NCBI GenBank assembly: GCA_905221605.1
Contig: CAJNDS010002634.1
Span: forward strand, 620,001-684,000
DNA length: 64,000 nucleotides
Reading direction: 5' to 3'
Origin: Symbiodinium natans
Taxonomy: Eukaryota > Sar > Dinophyceae > Suessiales > Symbiodiniaceae
Below the pieces are notes generated by a model. It was not told the DNA's origin and did not search any database. It saw nothing but the letters and a program-made list of their open reading frames with translations. Shown here piece by piece: positions 30,101-39,774 of the stretch (position 1 is the first letter of the stretch; each line of letters begins with the position of its first letter). A program made the translations under genes and the position numbers.

Positions 30101-31420
30101 TTCTTGCTCGACTCCGGTTGCCAAAGCCTTCCTGCTTTCTGAAACGCAGGTGGGCGCCAGGGCTTTCTTGGCCGCTGTGCCCCGTGAGCGTGGTCGCATG
30201 GATCCAGCTGCCTTCGTGGCGGAGCTGCGTCTCCGGCTGGGAATTCCCGAGGCCACGGATGATGTGTGGTGCCCTCGCTGCGACAGCGTCCTAGATGCTT
30301 ACTCCCACCACGCTGGCGTTTGCTCCGTAGGTGGGGAGCGCACGCTCCGTCACAACGCTGTCCGGGATTTGGTGTGCTCGTGGGCCACCCGAGCAGGTCT
30401 GCAGCCAGAGAAGGAGAAGCCAAACCTTCTCCTGCCGCAACGGCCCGAGGACAGCCATCTGGCGCGCAAGCGCCCCGCTGACATCTTCATCCCCTGCTTG
30501 GAGGGGACCCCGTCCGCACTCGACTTTGCCATCACTGGCCCCCAGCGGATGGAGTCCCTCCCCCAGGCAGCTGCTGAAGCTGTCAGCGCGGCAGCTGCTT
30601 ACGCGGCAGTAAAGGCCAGCCACCATGATACTGCGGCTGTTTGCACTGTGCAGGGAGTCAAGTTCATTCCCATGGTGGCCGAAACTACCGGGGCGTGGGA
30701 CAAGGGGGCTGCGCGCGTGCTGCGGCTGATCGCAGCAGCTACAGCAGCCCGTGAAGGCGGTGACTGCGCCGCCCTCACGGCCACCATGTTCCAGGAACTT
30801 TCCGTGTGCATCCGGGGCTTCCGCGCCCGAGCCACTCTCCGCAGGAGAGCTGAGTTGCAAGTGGCCGCCCGCAATGACCCGGTGCGGTCAGCAGAGCTTG
30901 TGCTCGAGTCGTCGGGACTGTAGTATTCTTCGGCAAGCCTCCAGGGCCTCGCTCCTTGGCCTCTACTTGAGTCAGTCAAGCACCATCCTCGGCCTTCGCC
31001 GGTCAAGCCTTCTTGCCCGTCCTCCTGTGATGCCGGCCTGCTGTCTGCGCAGACTTGGGATGTGGTGTTTTTGGGAACATAAGCTTCTCGCTGCCCTAAG
31101 CCTGTGAGCCAATTGTGCTTGCAGTCTCCCAGCGTGGTTTAGTCTGGTTCTGCGCGGCCCTCAGAAGTAGGAGCGCTTCCTTCTGTTTGGCATGCATTGT
31201 TTGTTGAGCTGCTTGCTGAGCCTCGCATGCTCGGCCTACTTTGCTTGCGTCCGGTTTTGACTAGTATTAGCCTTCCATTCCAGCCAGACCGCTAGGAGTC
31301 CTGTTCAGCACATGTCAAGCAACCATTGCCCTGAGATCCTCAAGAGTGCGCACCATCACAATACCTGAAATCAGATCAGGGATCCCCGTAATAAACTAAG
31401 GTCTACTCCTTAATTCAGGG
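27150..31420 (+). mobile_element. Non-LTR retrotransposon with RLE-type endonuclease
   Basis: A telomere-repeat-free block of about 4.3 kb carries one long ORF (27618-30923) plus about 470 bases of 5' and 500 bases of 3' sequence. No LTRs, poly-A tail or target duplication could be located, so the ends are approximate. TTTAGGG tracts lie just outside on both sides (27102-27148 and from 31624). The single ORF with N-terminal zinc fingers and C-terminal restriction-like endonuclease is the layout of the R2/NeSL/CRE-like non-LTR clades. These clades are usually site-specific. Confidence 0.75.
27618..30923 (+). CDS. Zinc finger-reverse transcriptase-endonuclease polyprotein
   Basis: An intact ORF of 1101 residues. 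N-terminal zinc-binding candidates: CPVRGCPC..HHVDAH (about 80-112) and CPQCGLSVSVRLGTHPSC (132-149). Reverse transcriptase motifs run in order: GGVRPIAIGETLRRLVGKCL near 415, LVKLDFKNAFNLVSR near 481, GGVQQGDPLGPLLF near 535 and the catalytic box FQDDG near 569 (usual form YxDD/FxDD). The C-terminus has a CCHC knuckle CPRCDSVLDAYSHHAGVC near 884, then RHNAVRDLV near 911, KRPADIFIP near 951 and LDFAITG near 967, matching the RHN..PD..D pattern of restriction-like endonucleases. Met 27618 is the first in frame, and 27723 is another possible start. The absence of stops or frameshifts suggests recent activity. Confidence 0.85.
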   Translation: MLASRGVEAASCVPHGHGPAATQLGATVPIRCVGTMTPVPGTPLGGERERERSPPRGVSARHDSGAAPMMVDAQGPPRLHCPVRGCPCSDPATSRGWLTVATLRHHVDAHLAGGLTGEVPPDWLRANNLQRCPQCGLSVSVRLGTHPSCQPAARAAAAGATSSRGHAGVDLPDLAAVHASCTSTLRHVPTSVRHVWGQVLTRALAAVVHFNDLQSWKELLMLPQCVLCAPPRGGRRHKRAVAAYTRDRLNRWLEGERMALWETRPVSRPNRGGSSAEARLELAEALGREGLDRKACAALLSQGLCAESPETVQALRDLHPAQPPPTVLPNPELPPPPSFEPDSVARALRSFPAGSAPGPSGLRPQHLLEAMPPGTESGLLEQLTAVANLLAAGNGCPTVSPYLAGAKLVALPKPRGGVRPIAIGETLRRLVGKCLMATVKEDARNYFWPEQVGVAVPAGTERIVHTVRDWLGRHAAARDRVLVKLDFKNAFNLVSRQSFLDACATQFPSLSRWARWCYQNTSCLQFGNTVLQSAGGVQQGDPLGPLLFAAALQPLAQELRGAPLDLAAFFQDDGVLAGKTASVLEALGHVLRRGRELGLQLNLSKCEVVLVGQTPRAAIADFPAQLVTDADGRDRVLHEFELLGAAFGSAQYVNASAQARVDAAGQLLSALEELRDPQIGLRLLRSCASHSRLVHVMRCNPPSAQHAALQAFDTRSRHCFAALTGLHLNRMQWQQAGRGFAQAGLGLRQAVVDAPAAYLASRGGVASACQQLDAGFDSAALSETAEVRQALVLLNAQLAQPLSGSAALAKRQGELCDLLDDASWRRQLSCSTPVAKAFLLSETQVGARAFLAAVPRERGRMDPAAFVAELRLRLGIPEATDDVWCPRCDSVLDAYSHHAGVCSVGGERTLRHNAVRDLVCSWATRAGLQPEKEKPNLLLPQRPEDSHLARKRPADIFIPCLEGTPSALDFAITGPQRMESLPQAAAEAVSAAAAYAAVKASHHDTAAVCTVQGVKFIPMVAETTGAWDKGAARVLRLIAAATAAREGGDCAALTATMFQELSVCIRGFRARATLRRRAELQVAARNDPVRSAELVLESSGL

Positions 31421-31429
31421 GCAGTGGGG

Positions 31430-31536
31430 CTCTTTGGGAAATGGGCATCTCCCAAAATAGGGTGCCCCTTTTCTGCCCCAAATAGAATAGAATCCTTTTA
31501 AAGGGCGCCCAAAAAGGGAACCCCTATTTTCGGAAA
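31430..31536. mobile_element. Family E inverted-repeat element
   Basis: The left part (CCCAAAATAGGGTGCCCCTT) and right end (GGGAACCCCTATTTTCGGAA) are inverted repeats. Internal AATAGAATAGAATCCTTTT matches the copy at 50.8 kb (AATAATCTAGAATCCTTTC). Confidence 0.65.
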
Positions 31537-31623
31537 GCACCGAATTGTTCCGCACAAGGCCATGGAGCTCGGGGATATGGCTTCGTTGGACCTGGAGCTC
31601 TCCAAGTGGCGGGGGGAGGCAGG

Positions 31624-31693
31624 TTTAGGGTTCAGGGTTTAGGGTTCAGGGTTCAGGGTTCAGGGTTTAGGGTTTAGGGTTTAGGGTTTAGGG
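31624..31693. repeat. TTTAGGG/TTCAGGG array
   Basis: About ten alternating TTTAGGG and TTCAGGG units. Confidence 0.92.
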
Positions 31694-31699
31694 GTCTGG

Positions 31700-33600
31700 G
31701 GATCCAGGGACGGCTAAAGCTGTGGATTTGATGGGCTTAGAGATGTACCAGGTGCCCGAAATCCCTAAAGCTTCTTGTGGTGTGTTGAGTTTCCTATGAC
31801 TCAAGCAGGCGCACGGGTTTCTGTGAGTGCTTCGGGGGGTCCAAGTCGAGGGGCTGAAGGTAGATATCCCCTCTTTTCGGGAGCTTAAGTTCCCTTATGG
31901 GCCCCTGGTTAAAGCAAAAAGCTCACCCTTTGTATTCCCCAGATTCCTTCTTGGGTCTAGTAAACTGCCTCGTACCAGATATGCCTTATGCCGAGGGGAT
32001 GAGCCGAGCCCGAACCCCAAAGGATTTGGAAGCCCCCCCCCCCCCCCCCGCCCCAAATGCGCAAAGTTTGGGGTTTAGGGTTTAGGATAAGCCCTCGGTT
32101 GTAAATCATCTTGTGAATGGTTGAAAGATGGCATGTGCACGCAGAGGTTCATGGGTAGTTTTCAGTGGGGTTTCAGTCGGGTAACTACATGTATAACTGG
32201 TTATTACCTGATTTAGGCTACTTACAAACCAAGAAGCTTCAAGTAGACTTGTGTCCCTACCCAGGTTCTTTCTGCAAGGTTTGGGGACTGTCGCGGAGTG
32301 GTTGAAGCCGTGGTCCGGGTGCCCAGAGCTTCCAAACCCTAAACCCTAAACCCCCAGGGTGTTTTGTGGGTTTTGTGGGCCTGAGGACTCAGGGTTTTGA
32401 TAGGGTTGAGGCTTTAGGGTTGAGGGTCTGTTTGCTTCCGGAGTTCTGTTCGGCTGGGACACAGCATGTGCGAGCAGTCTGCAACCAGGGCACTTGTCAG
32501 AGCCCTGGCGCAAGAAGGGTTTAGGGTTTGGAGGATTCAGGTACGCTCCGACTCGGGGGTTAGATCTAAGGGTCTTCCTTGGAAATTGCTTAGGGTGCCT
32601 ATGGCTTTATAAGTGGAGATACAATGGAGAGTGTGGGGGCCCGCACCGGAAACGCCAAGACTGCTGTCGCGCGCAGTCGATTCCGACGTCCCCTCGTGTC
32701 TGCGCATGCTATAAATTTCCGGTACTCTGAACGATGGGAACTCGGATATTGGCGCAAGCATGGTTCCTGGTTTGGGGATTAGTGCATGGATGTCTTTTTC
32801 TGGCCTTATGTGTACACACCCTCTTCCTGTCTCTATACATAGATATTTATATGTATAGTTTTGTTTCTTTATTTATGTTTGTGTAGTTTTGTTGAAGACG
32901 CCTCATGGATTCTTTTCAAGCTCTAAATGGATGCAGTATGGAGATCTTAACCGCACAGTGACCAGATGACCCCACAGAGCCCAGGTCAACGCGACACCCT
33001 AAACCCTAAACATCCCTATATAAACCCAAAACTCTGAGGTCAATATGGCCAAGGAAAGGCTTCTAACCTGGCGTGGCGTGGACCACACCTGGAAGGCAGG
33101 GGGTTTTTTGTGTCAGAGGGAAGGAGAATCTGCCGGGCTTCCGGTGTTGTCTTAAGACCCTCCAAAGTCGAACGTCTCGAGAGAATCTAAAGCTAGAGCA
33201 GCCTCGACAAAATTTACCGAGCAGGGCCCCCACAAATCCCACCACGTCTTTGGGCTTGAAACCCCTAAACCCCTAAACCCTAGACCCTAAACCCCAAACC
33301 CTAAACCCCCAAACTGCTTCAAGACCGGGCGGCTTCTCGCCTAGAAGGAATGATCAGAATCAATAGCGCCATCATGCCAAGTGCTAGCGATCTTGAAACC
33401 ATACCCCTCTGAGCATCACCATTTCTCTAGCTTGAGAAAAACCCTAAACCCTAAACCCCAAACCCTAAACCCTGCTTAGCAACAGCCAAAACAAACTCTA
33501 AGCCGGAGCCTTGATCCCCAGACCAACCCGTCAGGAGTTAGCAGCAGCAAAGAAAGATGACGTAGGGTTCGGAATAGTTCCTGAGTAGTATTCCCTCATC
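31700..33600. other. Stretch without a supported gene
   Basis: Contains short telomere-like tracts (32335-32352, 33262-33310, 33442-33475), a poly-C run near 32033, and a family C-like remnant near 32140-32270 (GAGGTTCATGGGTA, then ATAACTGGTTATTACC). Open frames are short and compete on both strands. Confidence 0.35.
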
Positions 33601-34379
33601 ATGGTTTCTTTATGGATATACCAGCATATCCTCCCCAAAACCCTATTCTAATCATTAAGGCCCCTTTTTTTTTCCGAAGCACCGAACCTCCCCCCCCCCC
33701 CCCCCCCATCGCCCTTTTGCAGGAAGTGATCCGAGAAGTGGAGCGCATGCCAAGTAGCCTGTCCTCCTTGACCAACCAGTGCCACCCTCAGTTTATGGGG
33801 TTTAGGGTTTAGGGCTTTTTGGGCAAGGCTTGCATGCATGGAGCGAAGAAGCATATACCTTTTTGATTTGTCTGCTGACAAGGGGGCAGCAAGCCGCGGG
33901 GAAGACTGTGGCTTCTTCTCAGGGCCTCTGAGTCTGGGCGCTGTGGGGTTTTCGTAGTGAAAAAATGAGACATATACAGCGCAGGGAAGCAACATGGGAT
34001 GTGTTCCGTCAGAACATGAGAAGTTGTCGTGCTACGCAGAGCTGTTTTTTTTTTTACACGGGTTCCCGCGCACGCCTGACGGATGTGGCTTGGAGATCCC
34101 CCCTGCCGCATTGTACTTGCTTACTCTTGAACATGGAGCAGAACTGGGACTCTCTTTACCTACAGTCGAGTACTAACTTCCCTTACTTAGTATGGGTACA
34201 ACCCATAAAGCTGCAGGTAAAGACGGTCCCAAGAACATGTAGCACCTCATGTTTCGAGCGCTGCCCTATCCTAAAGAATCCTAGACAAGAAGCCAGAAAA
34301 CCTGCAGCCGCAAGAACGTCCAAGGCCATACGCGGTTCCGAGCCCTCACAATCCCACGAAACCCTAGACCCTAGACCCT

Positions 34380-34440
34380 AAACCCTAAACCCGCCTAAAC
34401 CCTAAACCCTAAACCCGCCTAAACCCTAACCCTAAACCCT
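34380..34440. repeat. CCCTAAA array with CCCGCCTAAA variants
   Basis: Two copies of the higher-order unit CCCTAAACCCTAAACCCGCC. Confidence 0.85.
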
Positions 34441-34459
34441 AGCATTGCGAAGCATTGAG

Positions 34460-34550
34460 GTGCCAGCGCCTCTTCCGCGCCATGAAGGAGGCGCAGCTCA
34501 CCAAGCCCGGGGGCCCAGTTTTGCGCCTCACCGCTCTTCATGTGCACAGG
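34460..34550 (+). CDS. Possible exon fragment, weakly ankyrin-like
   Basis: After a TTGAG acceptor the frame reads CQRLFRAMKEAQLTKPGGPV, then LRLTALHVHRG. TALHV resembles the TPLH of ankyrin repeats but is not decisive. A TTTAGGG array begins within 15 bases. Confidence 0.35.
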
Positions 34551-34556
34551 GGGGAG

Positions 34557-34612
34557 GCTTAGGGTTTAGGGTTTAGGGTTTAGGGTTTAGGGTTTAGGGT
34601 TTAGGGTTTAGG
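34557..34612. repeat. TTTAGGG telomere-like array
   Basis: Eight perfect TTTAGGG units. Confidence 0.95.
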
Positions 34613-34800
34613 GCTTCTGCTGGCCAAGCCTGCACTCTGGTTCAGGGTTTGGGGCAAGTTCTTCCCCAGCCAGGAGGTTCAGGGGTTCTTCATTGCGAGC
34701 TTATACCTTGCACTTGGGTTGCCTGAGCCGGGACCTCAGTCCCCAACGGATTTTTTTGCTCGCTGCTTACCGCATTCAGTAAGGTTCGACAATACAAATA
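34613..34800 (+). CDS. Probable exon with a hydrophobic segment
   Basis: The frame runs LLLAKPALWFRVWGKFFPSQ, then EVQGFFIASLYLALGLPEPG, and remains open to a stop at 34850 inside the following CCCTAAA array. FFIASLYLALGL could span a membrane. The real 3' end is probably a donor near 34790. The upstream boundary is lost in the TTTAGGG array. The family is not recognised. Confidence 0.4.
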
Positions 34801-35758
34801 GAGAAGCACACATCCAGCTATCCACCGCCCACAGCCCTAAACCCTAAACCCTAAACCCTAAACCCTAAACCCTAAGCTTGGTATGAGGGGAAAGGATGCA
34901 GGTGACGGCTTGTTTCCTCGAAGCCGGTTGGCTCAATTCCTTGTGTAGTCTGCCGGAATTCATCCATGACCACCGAGTAGTGGCCCGGGTCAGGAGGTCC
35001 GGGGTTTAGGGCTTAGGGTTAAGGTTTTAGGGTTTAGGGCTTAGGGTTTAGGGGGAATTTCCGGGGTGTTAGGGGCAAGAGGTTGCACGTGCTGACCCAA
35101 ACCCTGAATACAAATCTTGCTGGGGTGAGATCCTCACAGCGAGTTGGGGCTTCCCAGTTGGGGAGAGGGAGGAGGGTTGGGTGGGTGATGGTCGGATTCG
35201 GGGCTGTGCGGAGGGTTGGATCGTATTGCATCACCAAGCCTCACCCGGTCTCACCGTCACTTTGAGACCCCTAATCTCTTCGGTAGGTTGCTAGGCTTAT
35301 AAGGGGTGCACTTTCTCGTTTTCCTGCAAAAGCAAGTTTGCCCCCCCCCCCCCCCCCAAAAAAAAAAGAAAAAAAAACAATGGAAGGGCCTGTACAGGCC
35401 CAAATCTTGTCTTGCTCTACATCCTCGAATCCCATGAGATTGCGGCATCCGAAGCTCTTCTGCCTTTGTTTTGGAGGACCCTTCGGGGGCACGGCCGTAT
35501 CCATGAGCATCCTGAGGCCATGGTAGTTGTTGATGAGTTCGGGAAGTATTTTTATGCTGAGAAGATTTTAAGGGGCTAGTGTTGGGGGGGGGGGGGGGCA
35601 AAGGGTACTTGTAGTTCTTGCTGGGATCAGTGGTTTTGAGTCTCCGGATCCTTGGAACCTCTGTGCCGTGACTGCCTGAAGACTGCTTGCAGGACCTAAA
35701 GGGCTCAGCGTTAGAGAGAGAGTGAGAGAGGGAGAGAGAGAGAGAGAGGGAGGGAGGG

Positions 35759-35926
35759 ACCTCAACCGCATCTTTGCTGAGTGCTGGCACCTGGCGTCTT
35801 CTGGTCGGCCTCGTGGCGACGGTCGCGCTGCGGCCGCACAACGACTTCCTGAGCTCCTCGGCTTCTCTACCAAGACTCCTGGGCTCAGACACCGATTCAG
35901 ATTACCAAGAGCGCTACAGTGGCTAG
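35759..35926 (+). CDS. Probable terminal exon of a membrane protein
   Basis: The frame reads SLLSAGTWRLLVGLVATVAL, a good membrane-spanning or signal-anchor segment. It continues RPHNDFLSS and a Ser/Leu stretch, then an acidic tail GSDTDSDYQERYSG and TAG at 35924-35926. GA-rich repeat (35712-35757) precedes it, so the acceptor is uncertain. Competing minus-strand frames here look like shadows. Confidence 0.45.
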   Translation, partial: TSTASLLSAGTWRLLVGLVATVALRPHNDFLSSSASLPRLLGSDTDSDYQERYSG

Positions 35927-36198
35927 AGCGAGCCCCGAGTCAGAGTTTAACAATATGCCAAGCCCGTTCATGCTGCTACACGAATCCCTAAACCCTAAGG
36001 CCCTAAACCCTAAACCCTCTTGTCAGTTGCCTCAACTCGGACCTTTCACAAAATCGGTGGTCTACTGCTCGGCCTCAAACGGACTGCTGATGACCAGGAT
36101 GGGCTTCGATGCCCTATGTTGCCCTTGAAAGGGCCCCTTTTGTAGGGTTTAGTGTTTAGTGTTTCGGGCTCGGAAGCTCAGTGCCTTTTTTCTTCCAG

Positions 36199-36249
36199 GT
36201 GATGAAGCAGATGCGGCCCAGCTGCAACTCACACCAGACTCACATTCCC
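36199..36249 (+). CDS. Short possible exon
   Basis: After a pyrimidine-rich TCTTCCAG acceptor, the frame reads VMKQMRPSCNSHQTHIP up to a family A insertion. Whether this element acts as an intron here is doubtful, because the duplicated target TCAG offers no GT, GC or GA donor. Confidence 0.3.
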
Positions 36250-36253
36250 TCAG

Positions 36254-36342
36254 CTATATCCCCAAAACTCTATTTGTGTTTATATAAAACCCCAGAGGAT
36301 ATTAAAGGTAATATGTTTTTAAAGGTTCTAAGGGGAGTATAG
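36254..36342. mobile_element. Family A element with perfect target duplication
   Basis: Ends CTATATCCCC and GGGGAGTATAG, flanked by TCAG on both sides (36250-36253 and 36343-36346). Internally TTTGTGTTTATATAAAACCC matches the introner at 6955-7046. Confidence 0.85.
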
Positions 36343-36412
36343 TCAGTTCTTTCAATACAGCCCAGCCATTTGCGAATTCCTGCGGGACAGCGCACGTTTT
36401 TTCATTGCCTTA

Positions 36413-36527
36413 AAGGGAACCCTAAACCCTAAACCCTAAACCCTAAACCGGTGGCAAAAAAAAACCCTAAACCCTAAACCCTAAACCCTAAACCCTAAAC
36501 CCTAAACCCTAAACCCTAAACCCTAAC
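36413..36527. repeat. Two CCCTAAA arrays
   Basis: 36413-36446 and 36464-36527 hold about five and nine units, separated by GGTGGCAAAAAAA, a form of the motif seen at other tract edges. Confidence 0.93.
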
Positions 36528-36648
36528 ATTTCATACAGGAGCCTCAACAAAGCCCAACGTTGGTCCTCAAAAATGCAAGTAGGTGGGCGCTGGGAGACTC
36601 GAAGTCATTTGCCTCGCCCCCGCTTGACCCCTAAACCTTAAACCCTAA

Positions 36649-36828
36649 ACCCTATAACCCCATAACCCCATAACCCCATAACCCCATAACCCCATAACCC
36701 TATAACCCCATAACCCCATAACCCCATAACCCCATAACCCCATAACCCCATAACCCCATAACCCCATAACCCCATAACCCCATAACCCCATAACCCCATA
36801 ACCCTATAACCCTATAACCCTCTAACCC
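36649..36828. repeat. Octamer array CCCCATAA, about 20 copies
   Basis: The 8-bp unit CCCCATAA repeats almost perfectly, with CCCTATAA variants at both edges. It is probably derived from the CCCTAAA type and set between normal CCCTAAA units and an exon. Confidence 0.95.
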
Positions 36829-36851
36829 TACATCCCCCTAACCCCTTGCAG

Positions 36852-36950
36852 AGGAGTCCCGGGCGTCCCTGGTAGCACGCTTCACCGACGCAGCCGAAGC
36901 CTTCATCCAGGAGCTCTCAGACACTGAGTCGCCCGGCACCGACCCTGCAG
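36852..36950 (+). CDS. Probable internal exon
   Basis: After a CCCCTTGCAG acceptor the frame reads EESRASLVARFTDAAEAFIQ, then ELSDTESPGTDPA, an acidic helical segment with consistent codon use. It ends at CTGCAGG followed by GAGAGGGGTTTAGGG. A GA donor would make the following telomere-like array part of the intron. The family is not recognised. Confidence 0.5.
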
Positions 36951-36955
36951 GGAGA

Positions 36956-37004
36956 GGGGTTTAGGGTTTAGGGTTTAGGGTTTAGGGTTTAGGGTTTAGG
37001 GTTT
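36956..37004. repeat. TTTAGGG telomere-like array
   Basis: Seven units starting within a few bases of the exon end at 36950. Confidence 0.95.
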
Positions 37005-37324
37005 TGAGGAGGGGCTTAGACCTTGAAAAACAACCACCTTGATTCTTGGTGATCAGGTCCTGAGAAGGAACAGCAGGCCCATAAACGCCCTAAACCATGC
37101 ATACGTAGCCCGATCAGCCCCCCAAAACCCTACAAACCCCTTCACTAAGGGATGCTTGGGAATAACTTTTTTAAGTTTTGGGCACTATAACTCCCAAGAA
37201 ACAGCATGAATCTTGACTTGTGCCAGGGTCCCATATTCAGTAGAGCTTCAAGCAGGCTCCACCATGCGCGCAGCCTGCCACACATAGCGCTTCTGGAGGA
37301 GCCAAGGGGCTGGAAGGCTTTGTG

Positions 37325-37484
37325 CGCCCTAAACCCTAAGCCCTAAACCCTAAACCCTAACCCCAAACCCTAAAGTCTAAACCCTAAACCCTAAACCCTA
37401 AACCCTAAACCCTAAACCCTAAACCCTAAACCCTAAACCCTAAACCCTAAACCCTAAACCCTAAACCCTTAACCCTAACCCTAG
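37325..37484. repeat. CCCTAAA telomere-like array
   Basis: About twenty units, the first part degenerate and the last fourteen or so nearly perfect. Confidence 0.95.
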
Positions 37485-37626
37485 CAGAATCTAGACCTCA
37501 TGGGTGCATGGGGTTTACACGGAGTTAGGCATCGGATCCAACATGTCAGCGTGGTGTTGCCGGAAGAATCTCTCTTGCGCCTCAGAAGGCTAGTTGCCGC
37601 CTCCTCCCCTCCTGTCGGCTCAAATG

Positions 37627-37730
37627 GGGGTTTACGAAAATAAGGGCCTCCTTGTATCATCCCCGAAATAGTAGGATTCCTTTATAAGTAATAAGGACCC
37701 CAATAAGGCCCTCCCAATATCGTAAACCCC
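37627..37730. mobile_element. Family D inverted-repeat element, complete copy
   Basis: GGGGTTTACGAAAATAAGGG at the left and CCCAATATCGTAAACCCC at the right. The flanks CAAATG (37621-37626) and CAAAATG (from 37731) look like a short target duplication with a one-base difference. Confidence 0.8.
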
Positions 37731-37745
37731 CAAAATGGTTCCAGT

Positions 37746-38000
37746 ATGCCAGGAGAAGGGGCTGCCACTGTCCAAACAGTTCAGATACTTCGCCTTGATG
37801 GAGGCTGGGTTGGCGCAGCCGCGCACATCAAGCACTGCGCAAATGTGCCGACACCTGGAATACCTACTCGAAATGGGCAGATCGTGGTTGGTCTGGGTAT
37901 ACGTAGATGTGCTCTGATGCGTCTTTCTGAGCCTTTGAGCTTCAGAACGCTAGATCGCCAATTCGCGCAGGAACGTCCAAAGGTTCAAGGACCTATATAA
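37746..38000 (+). CDS. Coding-like segment after a family D element
   Basis: One frame reads GEGAATVQTVQILRLDGGWV, then GAAAHIKHCANVPTPG and on to QGPI. Its codons are strongly G-first, as expected of real coding. A second + frame (37735-37917, ending SWLVWVYVDVL) is also protein-like, so the choice is uncertain. A splice acceptor TTCCAG lies at 37738-37743. Confidence 0.4.
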   Translation: MPGEGAATVQTVQILRLDGGWVGAAAHIKHCANVPTPGIPTRNGQIVVGLGIRRCALMRLSEPLSFRTLDRQFAQERPKVQGPI

Positions 38001-38160
38001 CCCTCATTCCTAAACTCTAAACCCTAAACCCCGCAACCCTAAACCCTCAACGCCGCAACCCTAAAGCCTTCTGAATCCTTGAGGCGGTCAGGCATGGGGC
38101 CTTCGACATCCCTTCTCCCATGCACTCGCCGCTGCGTCCTGAAGGGAGTATGGGGTGTAT

Positions 38161-38250
38161 GGGGGGTTACGATCTTAGGGGTGCCTTATTGGGGTCCTTA
38201 TCACTTTAAGGGAATCCTCCTATTTGGTTCCCTTGTTTTCGTAAACCCCT
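38161..38250. mobile_element. Family D inverted-repeat element
   Basis: GGGGGGTTACGATCTTAGGGG at the left and CCCTTGTTTTCGTAAACCCC at the right, with the internal GGGGTCCTTATCACTTTAAG block. Confidence 0.7.
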
Positions 38251-38521
38251 GTAGAAGGTTTAGGAGCTGCAAAAGAGGTACGGTGGGTTTAGGAGGACCC
38301 TGAACCCTAGTGATCATACCCTTCCCTACCTATGGATGGAATCAACATAGCCCTCCTTAGTACCCTCTTCAGCATTCCGAAGCTCGAAGCAACCCTCCAC
38401 AGAAGTCCGCCCACCGAAGTTTTTGCATCAGCCAAACAGTGCAAGCAGAGCTGCCAAACTTAGTTGTGCGTGAGGTTGATGCTTTGCGTGAACTGCACAA
38501 ATCACACCACAGGGAGTCATG

Positions 38522-38632
38522 CGGGGGTTCCGAAATGAGGGGGACCTTATTGGGATCCTTACTATACGGGCATCCTATTAATTGGGGTCTATAATGTCGG
38601 ACCTGCTTTAATAAGCTTACCCCCCGCCCCCC
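38522..38632. mobile_element. Family D-related element (diverged)
   Basis: GCGGGGGTTCCGAAATGAGG, then GGGATCCTTACTATACGGGC, and at the right a CTTACCCCCC end. It resembles the copy 360 bases upstream. Confidence 0.5.
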
Positions 38633-39084
38633 AAACAGTCGAGGACCCTGAATAAAAAAAGACCCCAAACAGTCAGGCAGGGAAGGGGTCTGAGCAAGCA
38701 GGACGTGGAAAGAAATGAGCTCTCCTGAGGGTTCTGGAACCACATCTCAAACGAAGAACTTGAACCTCAAAAACCATTTAAACAAAAAACAAGTCACGGC
38801 CCGAAAACTTTTCATTATAGTGTACCCCCACAACACAGGGCCACGACCCTTCATAGCCGAACAACTTTTCGTAAGAGCGTCCCCCTAGAATATTGCAGGT
38901 GCCACATTATTAGGGGTCTATGTGAATCCCTAAACCTTCACCCTTAAACCCTGAACCCTAAACCCTAAACCCTAAACCCGACTACAGTAGGGGTCCCCTA
39001 TCTTTCGTAAGCCATGTGAGTCATGGGCCCCTCAGGCACCTCCAACTCAGCACAGGCATCGGGCTCGAGGAGGTGCATGTGTTG

Positions 39085-39176
39085 TGGGGTTTAGGGTTTA
39101 GGGTTTAGGGTTTAGGGTTTTCGGGTTTAGGGTTTAGGGTTTAAGGTTTAGGGTTTAGGGTTTAGGGTTAGGGTGT
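39085..39176. repeat. TTTAGGG telomere-like array
   Basis: About twelve units with one TTTTCGGG and one TTTAAGG variant. Confidence 0.93.
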
Positions 39177-39695
39177 TGCGGCTCTTTAGACTTCGCACCT
39201 GCCTTCCGTGGGGACCAAGCGAACCGTAGAATTAGGGTTATAATTACCCTTTGCTACTACAGCCCTTCTTAACGTACATGAGCCATGAACCCTTTTGGGG
39301 TGCATCTCGTCCCCAAGGTTGCAAAGGTTGTGGGCGTTTAGCTTGCAGCATACTCGCCCTTCAAGCCGGACACTATCGAGGTACAGTGTGTGTGTGTGTG
39401 CGCGCGGAGTGGACACGCGGGCGCACATGCACACGCACGCATGTACGCCCGCACCCACTTCAAGGCAGGTGACCCGTGGCTTTTTCTTTCTCTCTCCGTC
39501 TCTCCGTCTCTCTCTCTCTCTCTTTTTCCTTCTCTGCCTCCAAGTGTCTGTGCACAAAATATGCCAATGTATTGCATATAAGACCTAAGCATATACATTA
39601 TATATGTATATACAGAAAATCACATACATTCATTTGTGAGGTCTATTTGCGAGTACGTTTTTGTGCATCAGACCTGCCTTCAATGTTTCTGCGAC

Positions 39696-39774
39696 GAGGC
39701 GAATGCCACCAATGCCACCAATTCCACCAATGCCACCAATGTCACCAATGTCACCAATGTCACCACACCCGAGC
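39696..39774. repeat. 9-bp minisatellite (AATGCCACC)n
   Basis: About eight units of AATGCCACC/AATGTCACC. In one + frame they encode repeated Asn-Ala-Thr/Asn-Val-Thr, which is the N-glycosylation sequon N-X-T. The frame continues into a basic Lys/Arg-rich stretch (KKRKRSKHEHG), so a short expressed exon cannot be excluded. Confidence 0.7.

Noticed and set aside
36254-36342. Family A copy acting as an intron of the exon at 36199
   Set aside because: The duplicated target TCAG offers no GT, GC or GA donor at the required place, so splicing by the rule seen elsewhere is not supported.
39186-39598. Minus-strand ORFs with Arg/Glu-rich repeats
   Set aside because: They lie over CT- and GT-rich microsatellite sequence and show no conserved domain.
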